The notes under the pieces: model-generated | Seen by the model: only the letters and a program-made list of their open reading frames with translations | What the model was told of the DNA's origin: nothing | The model's database searches: none | Part shown: positions 24,863 to 32,340 of the stretch, piece by piece | Numbering within the stretch: the first letter of the stretch is position 1 | Layout of the letters: every line of letters starts with the position of its first letter | Assembly: GCA_017512465.1 (NCBI GenBank) | Contig: JAFWGH010000108.1 | Location: 1-42,184 of the forward strand | DNA length: 42,184 nucleotides | Direction: 5' to 3' | Source: Clostridia bacterium | GTDB taxonomy: Bacteria > Bacillota > Clostridia > Oscillospirales > Acutalibacteraceae | Made by a program: the position numbers and the translations under genes

Positions 24863-25698
24863 TGAGTGACATGACAGACGGTATACGCCTTGCCGAAAAA
24901 GCGGATATCCCTGCACTTTGTGCAATATGGCATGCCTGCTTTTTCGACAGTGAGGAGTATATTCACTATTTCTACCGAGAGAATTTTGAACGTATGCACA
25001 TTTATGTGTATGTAGCGGGCACGAAACCGGTCAGTATGGTGCATTTAATGCAGGCGGCTTTAGCGGATGGCGACAGGAAACAGGATGTAAAATACATTTA
25101 TGCTGCCGGTACACATCCGCGGCATAGAAATAAAGGTTATATGAGCGCTTTACTCGCATATGTCACGGCGCAGGCAAAGCAAAATGCATACGCTTTGTTT
25201 TTAAAGCCTTCTTCGTGGGAGATTACCGCGTTTTACAAAAAATTCGGCTTCGAGCCGGATGGAGCATGGCATCTGCATACCATTCAACCCGGAGAAAAGC
25301 AGGCGCTATCGGTATCGCCCTTATCTGCCGAGGAATACAACCGCATGCGTGATGCCGCATTCGGCAAGCGCGCTTATGTGAAATGGCAGGATGCGCATGT
25401 GCGCTGGTGCGTTGCCGAAAATGCGTATTTTTCGGGGAAAACACTTGCTGTACATCTTGGTGGTGAAGAGTATTTTTTGATGGGCGCTCCCGAAGCGGAT
25501 ACATTTTTTATTACCGAAACAAATTTATCTTTAGAACAACTGCACTCTTTGAGTGCCGCTGTTTGCGAAATGTTTGGAACCGCTTGCATGAAACTGTATT
25601 TACCCGCACCTTGCGTTGAGGATGAAAAGAGTATTCCTTCCTCGATTGTCTATAATGCAACGATTCATCATGCGTATATTAATTTAATTTTATTATAA
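24862..25698 (+). CDS. GNAT-family N-acetyltransferase with an extra C-terminal domain
   Basis: The 278-aa protein starts with a clear GNAT domain: IRLAEKADIPALCAIWHACF, then YIYAAGTHPRHRNKGYMSALLAYV (the acetyl-CoA pyrophosphate loop is within RHRNKGYMS) and ALFLKPSSWEITAFYKKFGFEPDG. A C-terminal domain of about 120 residues of unknown fold follows, as in Eis-like two-domain acetyltransferases. The start is GTG at 24862, overlapping the MATE stop by one base (TAGTG), with GGAGG seven bases upstream; ATG at 24871 is possible. The acceptor substrate is unknown; its operon suggests a link with the neighbouring transporter and phosphatase. Confidence 0.82.
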   Translation: MSDMTDGIRLAEKADIPALCAIWHACFFDSEEYIHYFYRENFERMHIYVYVAGTKPVSMVHLMQAALADGDRKQDVKYIYAAGTHPRHRNKGYMSALLAYVTAQAKQNAYALFLKPSSWEITAFYKKFGFEPDGAWHLHTIQPGEKQALSVSPLSAEEYNRMRDAAFGKRAYVKWQDAHVRWCVAENAYFSGKTLAVHLGGEEYFLMGAPEADTFFITETNLSLEQLHSLSAAVCEMFGTACMKLYLPAPCVEDEKSIPSSIVYNATIHHAYINLILL

Positions 25699-25711
25699 AG
25701 GAAAGATGACT

Positions 25712-27427
25712 ATGGCAAAGCAACCCAAAAAAAGAAAAAACCGTGTTTTATCGCTGCGCTTTAAATCCATTGCTATGATTTTAATAGCCGCCGTGATTTT
25801 ATCCGTGATTTCGGTCACCATCAGCTACTATGTTTACAGTGACTCTATGGATAAGCATTATATGGCACTGAGCTCGAATTTAGCTAAGACTGTCGCCTCA
25901 CAGTTGAGTGCGGAAGACCTCGAGCGCTATTATAATGAAGTGAAGAAAATCGGCGCGTATGATGATGACAAGTATTGGGATGATGAAGCCTACAAAGCGG
26001 CTTATGATGCCAAGGCGGATGCCATCAAGGATGAGAAGTATTATGCAATGCTCGACATGCTCTTTGATGTGAAAGACAACAATGATATTATGTATTTGTA
26101 TGTGCAAAAGCTCGATGGAGATGAGTGTACATATATTTTTGATGCCGACCGTGCCGATGACAGATGTCAGTTAGGCACGACTCATGAAGTCAGCGGACCG
26201 ACAAAGGAAGCAGACCACCCCGAAAACGGCATCCCGGCATTCATTACCAATGATCAATACGGCTGGTTGTGTACTTCTATGGAACCGGTGCGCGATGATG
26301 ACGGTAATCCCGTTGCACTTGTAGGTGTTGATATTTCCATGGATGAAATCATGACACAACGATACGGTTATTTGCGCAATATCATTATCATTATGAGCAT
26401 TGCCGCTGTTTTGTTGAGTGCTTTGATTCTCGTTATTATTAATTTCACCTTGGTGAAGCCGATTAACTTGCTGTCGAAAGCGGCAAGAAGCTTTGTTGAA
26501 GATCGTGACCAAAAGAGTAAAGAAGAATTATCTGCGATTTCCAAGCTCAATATACATACCGGAGATGAGGTAGAAACACTCAGTAACTCCATTAAGCAGA
26601 TGGAGCAGGATATTAATACCTATATTACCAATTTGACTGCGGTTACCGCCGAAAAAGAAAGAATCGGCGCGGAATTGGATGTTGCAACACACATTCAATC
26701 CTCTATGTTGCCTAGCATTTTCCCCGCCTTTACCGACAGAATGGAGTTTGATATCCATGCTACAATGGACCCGGCTAAAGAGGTTGGCGGCGATTTCTAT
26801 GACTTCTTTATGGTGGATGACAATCACCTTGCCATAGTCATGGCGGATGTTTCGGGTAAGGGTGTTCCCGCAGCGCTGTTTATGGTAATCGGTAAAACCT
26901 TGATTAAAGACCACACCACACCCGGCAAGGAACTGAGTACCGTTTTTGCGGAGGTAAATAACATTTTGTGCGAATCCAACAGTGAGGATTTATTCATCAC
27001 AGCCTTTGAGGGCGTTTTGGATTTAACCACCGGTGAATTGCGCTTTGTTAACGCCGGTCACGAATTGCCGTTTATCGCCCGTGCCGGCGGCAGATTTGAA
27101 GTGTTTAAAATTCATTCCGGTTTTGTGCTTGCAGGTATGGAAGATGTGAGATACAAATTCGGCTCAACTACACTTGCACCCGGTGATAAGCTCTTCCAGT
27201 ATACAGATGGTGTTACGGAAGCGACCAATGCCAACAATGAGCTTTACGGTATGGAGCGCCTTGAAAATGCACTCAATCAAGTGGTGAATTTGACTCCGAG
27301 TGAAATATTACCGGCGATTAAGAGTGATATTGATAGCTTTGTCGGTGATGCACCGCAGTTTGATGATATCACTATGCTCTGCCTTGATTTTAAGCAGTAT
27401 AAGCAGAATGAGGAAGAAACTGAATAA
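25712..27427 (+). CDS. Membrane sensor Ser/Thr phosphatase (Cache-like sensor, HAMP, SpoIIE/RsbU PP2C)
   Basis: RsbU/SpoIIE phosphatases dephosphorylate anti-anti-sigma (STAS) proteins in partner-switching pathways. The 571-aa protein has a basic N-terminus, TM1 (residues 19-42), an extracellular Cache-like sensor of about 170 residues ending WLCTSMEPVRDDDGNPVALVGVDI, TM2 (222-246), a HAMP linker (247-305) and a PP2C domain with AELDVATHIQSSMLP, GGDFYDFF (metal-binding Asp), DVSGKGVPAALFM, FVNAGHE, YTDGVTEA and QFDDITML. ATG at 25712 fits AAAGGA spacing better than 25706. It follows the GNAT gene by 13 bases. The upstream MATE fusion carries the kinase-type domain that normally opposes such phosphatases. 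Confidence 0.9.
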   Translation: MAKQPKKRKNRVLSLRFKSIAMILIAAVILSVISVTISYYVYSDSMDKHYMALSSNLAKTVASQLSAEDLERYYNEVKKIGAYDDDKYWDDEAYKAAYDAKADAIKDEKYYAMLDMLFDVKDNNDIMYLYVQKLDGDECTYIFDADRADDRCQLGTTHEVSGPTKEADHPENGIPAFITNDQYGWLCTSMEPVRDDDGNPVALVGVDISMDEIMTQRYGYLRNIIIIMSIAAVLLSALILVIINFTLVKPINLLSKAARSFVEDRDQKSKEELSAISKLNIHTGDEVETLSNSIKQMEQDINTYITNLTAVTAEKERIGAELDVATHIQSSMLPSIFPAFTDRMEFDIHATMDPAKEVGGDFYDFFMVDDNHLAIVMADVSGKGVPAALFMVIGKTLIKDHTTPGKELSTVFAEVNNILCESNSEDLFITAFEGVLDLTTGELRFVNAGHELPFIARAGGRFEVFKIHSGFVLAGMEDVRYKFGSTTLAPGDKLFQYTDGVTEATNANNELYGMERLENALNQVVNLTPSEILPAIKSDIDSFVGDAPQFDDITMLCLDFKQYKQNEEETE

Positions 27428-27440
27428 AAAACTTTGTATT

Positions 27441-27481
27441 AAAAAGTGAAGCGAAGGGGCACCCTTCGGCTTTACTTTTTT
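27441..27481 (+). terminator. Terminator after the RsbU-type phosphatase
   Basis: AAAAAGTGAAGCGAAGGG pairs with CCCTTCGGCTTTACTTTTT around a GCA loop, with one bulged G and one G-U pair, and ends in a T run. It separates the phosphatase operon from the LytTR gene. Confidence 0.8.
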
Positions 27482-27535
27482 TACGCATATTTTTCCGAGT
27501 TTTACGAAAAATCTATTTTTCTTATTAGATTTTGA

Positions 27536-27541
27536 TATAAT
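27536..27541 (+). promoter_or_regulatory. Candidate -10 box of the LytTR gene
   Basis: A perfect TATAAT lies 43 bases upstream of the ATG in an AT-rich stretch just after the preceding terminator. The -35 region (CTATTT at 27513-27518) is poor, so an activator may be needed. Confidence 0.5.
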
Positions 27542-27584
27542 GAGACACAGATGCACAAACAGAAACTAATTGAGGTGTTCTTGT

Positions 27585-28313
27585 ATGAAAATCGGAATTT
27601 GCGATGATAATGAAAGCTTTTGCAATGCCCTTGAAAGCAGCATTAGAGAATACTTAAGCGAGTGTGCCATTGAAGCGAATATTTATAAATATTTTTGTGC
27701 GAAAAGTCTTTTAGAAGATGAAAAAGCTTGTGACATTTTGTTTTTGGATATGGAGTTGGGGGATGCCAGCGGCATCGAAGTTCTTGAAGCACTCAAACAG
27801 CGCAGTGCCAAGACCATCGTGCTCGTTGTGACCGGTTATACGCAATATATTGATAATGCTCTCGATTATAATATTTTGCGCTTTATGGCAAAACCGATTG
27901 AGCCGCAGCGCCTGCAATCTGCACTGCAAAAAGCCATTGAAGTGATTAATGATGCATATATCGTCATTTATGATTTAAAGACAAAGGCAAAGTATAGATT
28001 ATCCTTTCGGGAAATTGTATATGCGGAAACAAAAATGCGCAAAATTTATTTACATACGCGTGATAACACCTATATACTTAAAGAAGGGTTTAAGGCACTA
28101 AAAAGTCAACTGAATGCCTCTTTTTTTGCAGAGCCGCATTATTCCTATATTGTAAATATGAATTTTATTAAATGCTTTAAGCGCACCGAAATCATTTTAG
28201 ATGTAAACGGGGAGGATAAAATCATTCGTGTATCGAGCGACAAACAGCATGATTTGCGCAAAAAATACACGCACTATTTAGAGGAAGATAATACGGTAAT
28301 CAGTGTATTTTGA
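27585..28313 (+). CDS. LytTR-family response regulator (AgrA/LytR type)
   Basis: A two-domain transcription regulator of 242 aa. The receiver domain (residues 1-120) has the acidic pocket Asp7-Asp8 (ICDDNE), the phosphoryl-acceptor Asp55 in ILFLDMELGD and the conserved Lys in LRFMAKP. The LytTR DNA-binding domain (about 135-240) has IVYAETKMRKIYLHT and FAEPHYSYIVNMNFIKCF. ATG at 27585 has GAGGTG seven bases upstream; a longer frame would need TTG. No GHKL histidine kinase gene is adjacent, so it is an orphan in this window. The gene downstream, with a strong promoter, is a possible target. Confidence 0.92.
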   Translation: MKIGICDDNESFCNALESSIREYLSECAIEANIYKYFCAKSLLEDEKACDILFLDMELGDASGIEVLEALKQRSAKTIVLVVTGYTQYIDNALDYNILRFMAKPIEPQRLQSALQKAIEVINDAYIVIYDLKTKAKYRLSFREIVYAETKMRKIYLHTRDNTYILKEGFKALKSQLNASFFAEPHYSYIVNMNFIKCFKRTEIILDVNGEDKIIRVSSDKQHDLRKKYTHYLEEDNTVISVF

Positions 28314-28341
28314 AATGGGGAAATGCCCCATTTCTCTATTT
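28312..28341 (+). terminator. Terminator of the LytTR gene
   Basis: A perfect 9-bp stem GAAATGGGG / CCCCATTTC (28312-28320 with 28326-28334), loop AAATG, is followed by TCTATTTTT. The stem begins in the stop codon. Confidence 0.85.
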
Positions 28342-28374
28342 TTACATGATTTTTCATTACTTTTCCATATGCTG

Positions 28375-28402
28375 TTGACGCAGCGTGCTGTATTTATATA
28401 AT
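28375..28402 (+). promoter_or_regulatory. Promoter of the dockerin-protein gene
   Basis: TTGACG (28375-28380), 16 bases, TATAAT (28397-28402). The spacer starts with the palindromic CAGCGTGCTG (28381-28390), and GCTG also precedes the -35, so a regulator could bind here. This is a possible target of the adjacent LytTR protein, but no consensus LytTR site is evident. Confidence 0.7.
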
Positions 28403-28437
28403 AGAAATCGAAGAGAAACTGTAAAGGAGGAATCTGT

Positions 28438-30483
28438 ATGAAGAAAACAATTTCACTCGCTTTTGTCTTTATCGGACTGTTGGCGTTGTTCGGTATATTC
28501 ATGATTGCCGGCGCTCAGACCCCGCGGTGTGAAGAGGATGAACATCAATGGAGCTGGAGCATAAATGATGATAAGCTTCTCTGCTTTAAGTGTGATACCT
28601 GTGCAGCTACTTATTCTGTCAAGCTAGGGAAGGATGAAGAATTACCGGCATGTAAGGGCGGCAGTAAGCATGAGTTTTACAGCACTGTCATGGGCAACTG
28701 TGAAAACAAAGAAATTGAATTTGAGTGTAAATATGAAAACTGTCGGGAATGTGTTATTATCCGTTTGCCGCAGAGCGAACAGTCGCATTGTAACTATGCG
28801 ATAGAGTCTGTCAGGGAACCGGATTGTTTGAGTCCCGGTGTCATTATTTACAGATGTCAAAATCCCGGATGCCATAGCGCCTTTGTTGAATATTTCGGCA
28901 ATGCATTGGGACATGATGTTGCAACTCCGGATTACACAAAACTCTATAAAAAAGCGGATTGCACACACAACGAAATCTATTACAGATGTTGTAAAAGATG
29001 CGGTAAAATCTACAAAGCGTCAACCTATAAGCCGAATGTGAAAACCTATATCTATGATGAAAAGCCGGAAACAGCGCTCGGTCATAGCGATTTAAGAAAA
29101 GAAACAACCGAAACAGCGCTCAGAACCCCGAGAACCACAACAGCGCCTGCCACGTATTACTACACTTGCGGCAGATGCGGTAAGCCTGTAACGGATGGTG
29201 ATTTCTTCTGCGGAAACAGTGAAAATATCACCATGGCAGAATTTGTGCGCGGTGATATTGTACAACTCGGTTCTTACCCGCAAAGCCTTGTAAAGGATGA
29301 ATCACTGTTGGCGGCATTTGCATCCGTTAATCCCAAAATGAAGAATTACGGGTACAGGCAGTTTAACACAAATAATGAATCTGCCGATATCACCTATGGT
29401 GACTTTGAATTTATGGGCAAACGGTATCGCAAAGTGGTGATAGGCGAAGACCGACCTGCCAATTTGTTGACAAACGATACAAAAGAATTCGGCGAGAGCA
29501 AAACAGGCACATACTATTTCTTATGGGAACCTTTAAATTGGAAAGTTATCAGTACGCCGGCAGGATTTAAAAAACTGATTTGTTGCAATATTATTGACTT
29601 CCAATCTTATTTCACATCAAAAGATTTTGAAAGATTTTTAAGCGATAATCCTTGGTTTGAAGAAGATTACGGCGCAGATATCCACGATGGAATTTTTACC
29701 GGAAATATTTCTAAATTCATGAAGGATTTCATTCCCGATTACCATAACTCTAATCTGAAAAATTGGTTGGAAAACGACTTCGCATCAGCTGCTTTCACCG
29801 AACAGGAACAACAAAGTTTGTATTCTTGCATGGTGAATGATTCTTACAATAAGATTGAAGTCTTACAACGCGTTACGCAAATTTGGGATGTTACGAAAAA
29901 GGTTTTACTGGAAACACATAAATACGGAACAATCCATTTCTTAGAGTATGAGATTGACAATAATATTAAGAGTTACAGAGCGCCGGTGAGTGATTATGCG
30001 CTTGCTTTGCGCCCGGACTATACGGGAAATCCCGTGAATAACGATAACGGTATCTATTATGCAGATGGTGTTGCCTATGCGGAAAGCGCTATCATTTGCG
30101 ATTCGTTGGGTAATACCTGTAAGGACAAAGATAATGACGGCTTCGGCGGTACTTACTATGAAAGAACAAATCCGTCTTTGTTGTTTGCTCCGTATTACGG
30201 TACAAGGCCGACCATCAATTTGGCGGATGATTATGTGCCGGAGCATTACAGTATTCAAGGCGTTTCCACAATTGAGAATGTGGAAAGCAGTGCCTTTAAA
30301 GTCTACGATGTCAACGGTGACGATATTATTGATATTGCAGATTTAAGCGTCGTTATATCCAATCTCGGTCAAACAGCCGAAGCAGGTGTGAATGATGCGT
30401 GTGATGTGAATTACGATACCTTCATCAATGTCAGCGATATGTCCGAATTGCTCTTAGAAGACAGATATGGCAAAAAGGTTTGA
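28438..30483 (+). CDS. Secreted Cys-rich protein with a DUF6273-like region and a C-terminal dockerin
   Basis: The 681-aa protein has a signal peptide (residues 1-26). A Cys-rich N-terminal region (about 30-260) follows, with several CxxC pairs such as CFKCDTC, CQNPGC, CCKRCGK and CGRCGK and repeated GHD/GHS segments. Next comes a region resembling DUF6273 (IVQLGSYPQSL, WEPLNWKVIS, LKNWLENDFASAAFTEQEQ), which is common in clostridial surface proteins and of unknown function. The C-terminus (about 620-675) is a dockerin type I with two calcium loops, DVNGDDIIDIADL and DVNYDTFINVSDM. Dockerins bind cohesins on scaffoldins, so it may be part of an extracellular complex. GGAGG lies about seven bases before the ATG. 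No cohesin gene is in the window. Confidence 0.85.
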   Translation: MKKTISLAFVFIGLLALFGIFMIAGAQTPRCEEDEHQWSWSINDDKLLCFKCDTCAATYSVKLGKDEELPACKGGSKHEFYSTVMGNCENKEIEFECKYENCRECVIIRLPQSEQSHCNYAIESVREPDCLSPGVIIYRCQNPGCHSAFVEYFGNALGHDVATPDYTKLYKKADCTHNEIYYRCCKRCGKIYKASTYKPNVKTYIYDEKPETALGHSDLRKETTETALRTPRTTTAPATYYYTCGRCGKPVTDGDFFCGNSENITMAEFVRGDIVQLGSYPQSLVKDESLLAAFASVNPKMKNYGYRQFNTNNESADITYGDFEFMGKRYRKVVIGEDRPANLLTNDTKEFGESKTGTYYFLWEPLNWKVISTPAGFKKLICCNIIDFQSYFTSKDFERFLSDNPWFEEDYGADIHDGIFTGNISKFMKDFIPDYHNSNLKNWLENDFASAAFTEQEQQSLYSCMVNDSYNKIEVLQRVTQIWDVTKKVLLETHKYGTIHFLEYEIDNNIKSYRAPVSDYALALRPDYTGNPVNNDNGIYYADGVAYAESAIICDSLGNTCKDKDNDGFGGTYYERTNPSLLFAPYYGTRPTINLADDYVPEHYSIQGVSTIENVESSAFKVYDVNGDDIIDIADLSVVISNLGQTAEAGVNDACDVNYDTFINVSDMSELLLEDRYGKKV

Positions 30484-30506
30484 GATTTGTCAAAATTGCT
30501 CAAATA

Positions 30507-30536
30507 GATAGATACGTAAAATATCAGTTATCTATC
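30507..30536. repeat. Short hairpin downstream of the dockerin gene
   Basis: GATAGATA (30507-30514) is the reverse complement of TATCTATC (30529-30536), with a 14-base loop. It is too weak and lacks a U-tract for a terminator call. Confidence 0.45.
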
Positions 30537-30551
30537 CACTCCTCACAAACA

Positions 30552-30585
30552 GGCAACCGCCCGCGCTGATGCGCGGGCAGTTGCC
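30552..30585. terminator. Strong GC-rich hairpin between convergent genes, probable terminator
   Basis: Arms 30552-30566 and 30571-30585 pair over 15 positions with one C-A mismatch (GCCCGCGC-TGAT-GCGCGGGC core). It lies between the convergent dockerin and HAD genes, as a shared terminator would, but neither side has a clean U-tract. Confidence 0.6.
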
Positions 30586-30596
30586 GTTATTCGTCC

Positions 30597-31163
30597 TTAT
30601 TTCACCTGTTTTATATCATTGCCGGTAACCACAAAGGCGTGCTTGGCAAGCTCTATCATCGGTGCATCATTTTCGGGAGAGTCTGTATAAAAGTTTTCTA
30701 TCTCTTTGTTGCTGTAAAGTTCCCGAAAGGCGGTAATTTTATTTTGCCGAATGCATGCAAAGGTGATTTTGCCGTTTTCTTTATCGACCTTGGTGGTCAG
30801 GTATTGTTTTATGCCCAACCGCCTGCAAATCTCCTCTATGTGAAAATCGGGGGAGGCAGTAATGATTAAATCATCTTCTTGTTGTATTTCTTTATAGAAA
30901 GGTTTGATTTTGTCCATATGGGCATCCCAAAACTGTTTGGGCTCGTTTTCATAATCAATATATTTTAAGCGCGATTCTGCAAGCGGCACATATTTTTCTA
31001 TCATTTCGTTTAAACTGATAGCGCCTTTTTTATAGCGTGCAAAGCCCTTTATCACTTTGGGAAACAGTTTTAAAAGCGAAGGGTCTTTTTTGATATAAAA
31101 CTTAAATAAATCAAAACAACTTTCGCCGTCATAAATCGTATTGTCAAAATCATACACATTCAT
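30597..31163 (-). CDS. HAD-superfamily phosphatase (IB-like, SerB type)
   Basis: The 188-aa protein has all HAD motifs: motif I DFDNTIYDG (nucleophile Asp5, acid Asp7), motif II ITASPDFH (Thr/Ser), a conserved Lys in motif III near TTKVDKENGK, and motif IV YTDSPENDAPM. The helical cap after motif I resembles the phosphoserine phosphatase-like IB group (YIKKDPSLLKLFPKVIKGFARYK), in which phosphate monoesters are hydrolysed. The true substrate is unknown. GAGG lies nine bases before the ATG. It is a single gene, divergent from tcdA. Confidence 0.85.
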   Translation of the reverse strand: MNVYDFDNTIYDGESCFDLFKFYIKKDPSLLKLFPKVIKGFARYKKGAISLNEMIEKYVPLAESRLKYIDYENEPKQFWDAHMDKIKPFYKEIQQEDDLIITASPDFHIEEICRRLGIKQYLTTKVDKENGKITFACIRQNKITAFRELYSNKEIENFYTDSPENDAPMIELAKHAFVVTGNDIKQVK

Positions 31164-31222
31164 TTTTTGTTACCTCGGAAATTATTTGTTTTAAACAGTG
31201 TAGCAATAAACAGAGCGTTTGT

Positions 31223-31256
31223 CAAATAAGGGTTGCGGAGCCGTAACTCTTATTTG
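31223..31256. promoter_or_regulatory. 16-bp inverted repeat overlapping the tcdA -35 box
   Basis: CAAATAAGGGTTGCGG (31223-31238) pairs with CCGTAACTCTTATTTG (31241-31256) with two G-T/G-U pairs and only 2 bases between the arms. The right end overlaps the -35 hexamer of tcdA. It may be an operator for a dimeric regulator or a small repeat. It is far from the 3' end of either flanking gene, so it is not a conventional terminator. Confidence 0.6.
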
Positions 31257-31282
31257 CCATTCTTAACCGGATGTGCTATAAT
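31254..31282 (+). promoter_or_regulatory. tcdA promoter
   Basis: TTGCCA (31254-31259), 17 bases, TATAAT (31277-31282), with an extended -10 TG (31274-31275). The predicted transcript starts near 31289, leaving a leader of about 12 bases with GAGG at its very 5' end. Confidence 0.75.
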
Positions 31283-31300
31283 GCATGCGAGGTGGTAGAT

Positions 31301-32038
31301 GTGTCTGAGAGATTCTTAAGAACCGAATTACTGCTCGGAGAAGAGAGCATGAAGCTATTAAAAAACAGCCGCGTTGCCGTATTCGGCTTAGGCGGTGTTG
31401 GCGGTTATTGCGCAGAGGCACTTGCAAGAGGCGGTATCGGCGCATTAGATTTGGTGGATAATGATGTAATTTCAAAAACCAATATTAACCGCCAATTATA
31501 TGCTTTAGATTCCACTGTTGGTCAGTATAAAGTCGATGTGGCAAAGAAAAGAATTGCGGATATTTCTCCCGATTGCAGCGTGGAGACCTATAAAACATTC
31601 TTTTTGCCGGAAAATGCCGATACCTTTGATTTTTCTCACTATGATTATGTTGTGGATGCTGTCGATACGGTGAGTGCAAAGCTCTGCTTAATCGAGTGCG
31701 CCAAGAAAGCGGGCACGCCGATTATTTCGTGCATGGGTACAGGTAATAAGCTCGATGCCACCGCTTTTTGTGTAAGCGATATTTTTAAAACACATAGCGA
31801 TGCTTTGGCAAGAGTGTTGCGCAAAGAGTTGAAAAAAAGAGACATAGATTCCCTAAAGGTTGTCTATTCGCCCGAACAGGGGTGCAGACCGGAGCCGGAA
31901 AAAGTACAGCGGCTTATGCAAAAGGAGCTTACGGCGGATTCTTCGCGCAGAGATATTCCCGGTACGGTTTCTTTTGTGCCCGGTGTGGAAGGTCTTATCA
32001 CTGCCGGTGAAGTGATAAAAGATATCCTAAAGTATTAA
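31301..32038 (+). CDS. tcdA: tRNA threonylcarbamoyladenosine dehydratase
   Basis: TcdA (CsdL) is an E1-like ATP-dependent enzyme that cyclises t6A37 to ct6A in ANN-decoding tRNAs. The 245-aa product has RFLRTELLLGEESMKLL, the nucleotide-binding glycine loop VFGLGGVGG (about 28-35), LVDNDVISKTNINRQ (the catalytic Asp/Arg/Asn region of E1-like enzymes) and YVVDAVDTVSAK. GTG at 31301 is chosen because GAGG lies eight bases upstream; an in-frame ATG at 31271 lies upstream of the -10 box and cannot be on the transcript. It is shorter at the C-terminus than some enterobacterial forms. Confidence 0.88.
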   Translation: MSERFLRTELLLGEESMKLLKNSRVAVFGLGGVGGYCAEALARGGIGALDLVDNDVISKTNINRQLYALDSTVGQYKVDVAKKRIADISPDCSVETYKTFFLPENADTFDFSHYDYVVDAVDTVSAKLCLIECAKKAGTPIISCMGTGNKLDATAFCVSDIFKTHSDALARVLRKELKKRDIDSLKVVYSPEQGCRPEPEKVQRLMQKELTADSSRRDIPGTVSFVPGVEGLITAGEVIKDILKY

Positions 32039-32065
32039 TTAATTTAATAAATTATTCTAATTATA

Positions 32066-32094
32066 TTGACAAGTGCAGTAATAATGTGTAAAAT
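32066..32094 (+). promoter_or_regulatory. Promoter of the lysine-riboswitch transcript
   Basis: TTGACA (32066-32071), a 17-base spacer and TAAAAT (32089-32094) start a leader of about 240 bases before the transporter gene. Confidence 0.85.
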
Positions 32095-32118
32095 TTAATT
32101 TGTATATAATTCAATCTT

Positions 32119-32280
32119 GAATAGAGGTGCGAATTTCATAAGTAAGTGCAGCATGTCGGGTATCGGTTGCAGTGAAAGGGAAATTTGCCGAGGTGCCGCA
32201 ATCAACCCGTAACAGTGCGGTGCCGGGGCTGCAGAGAATATCTGCAGAACTGTCACATAGTATGTGGAGTGCTTTCGAAG
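32119..32280 (+). promoter_or_regulatory. Lysine riboswitch (L box) aptamer
   Basis: The leader matches the L-box core in order: AGAGGTGCGAATTTCATAAG with AGTA, then GAAAGGGAAATTTGCCGAGG, GGGGCTGCAGA..TCTGCAG, CTGTCACATAGTATGTGGAG and GTGCTT closing P1. Lysine binding in this class turns off lysine synthesis or uptake genes. Here it precedes an NhaC-family transporter, a known target class (LysW). A terminator directly downstream forms the expression platform. Confidence 0.92.
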
Positions 32281-32298
32281 ATTAAAGAAGTATTTAAT

Positions 32299-32328
32299 TT
32301 CGGATTGCCTCGCAATCCGAATTTTTTT
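32299..32328 (+). terminator. Riboswitch-controlled terminator
   Basis: A perfect 10-bp stem TTCGGATTGC / GCAATCCGAA (32299-32308 with 32312-32321) is followed by T7 and then directly by the AGGAGG ribosome binding site (32329-32334). Formation of this hairpin would stop transcription just before the transporter gene. Confidence 0.88.
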
Positions 32329-32340
32329 AGGAGGTAAAAT

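Noticed and set aside
28375..28437. A consensus LytTR binding site upstream of the dockerin gene
   Set aside because: Only a short CAGC..GCTG palindrome is present; the paired LytTR direct repeats are not recognisable, so no site was annotated.
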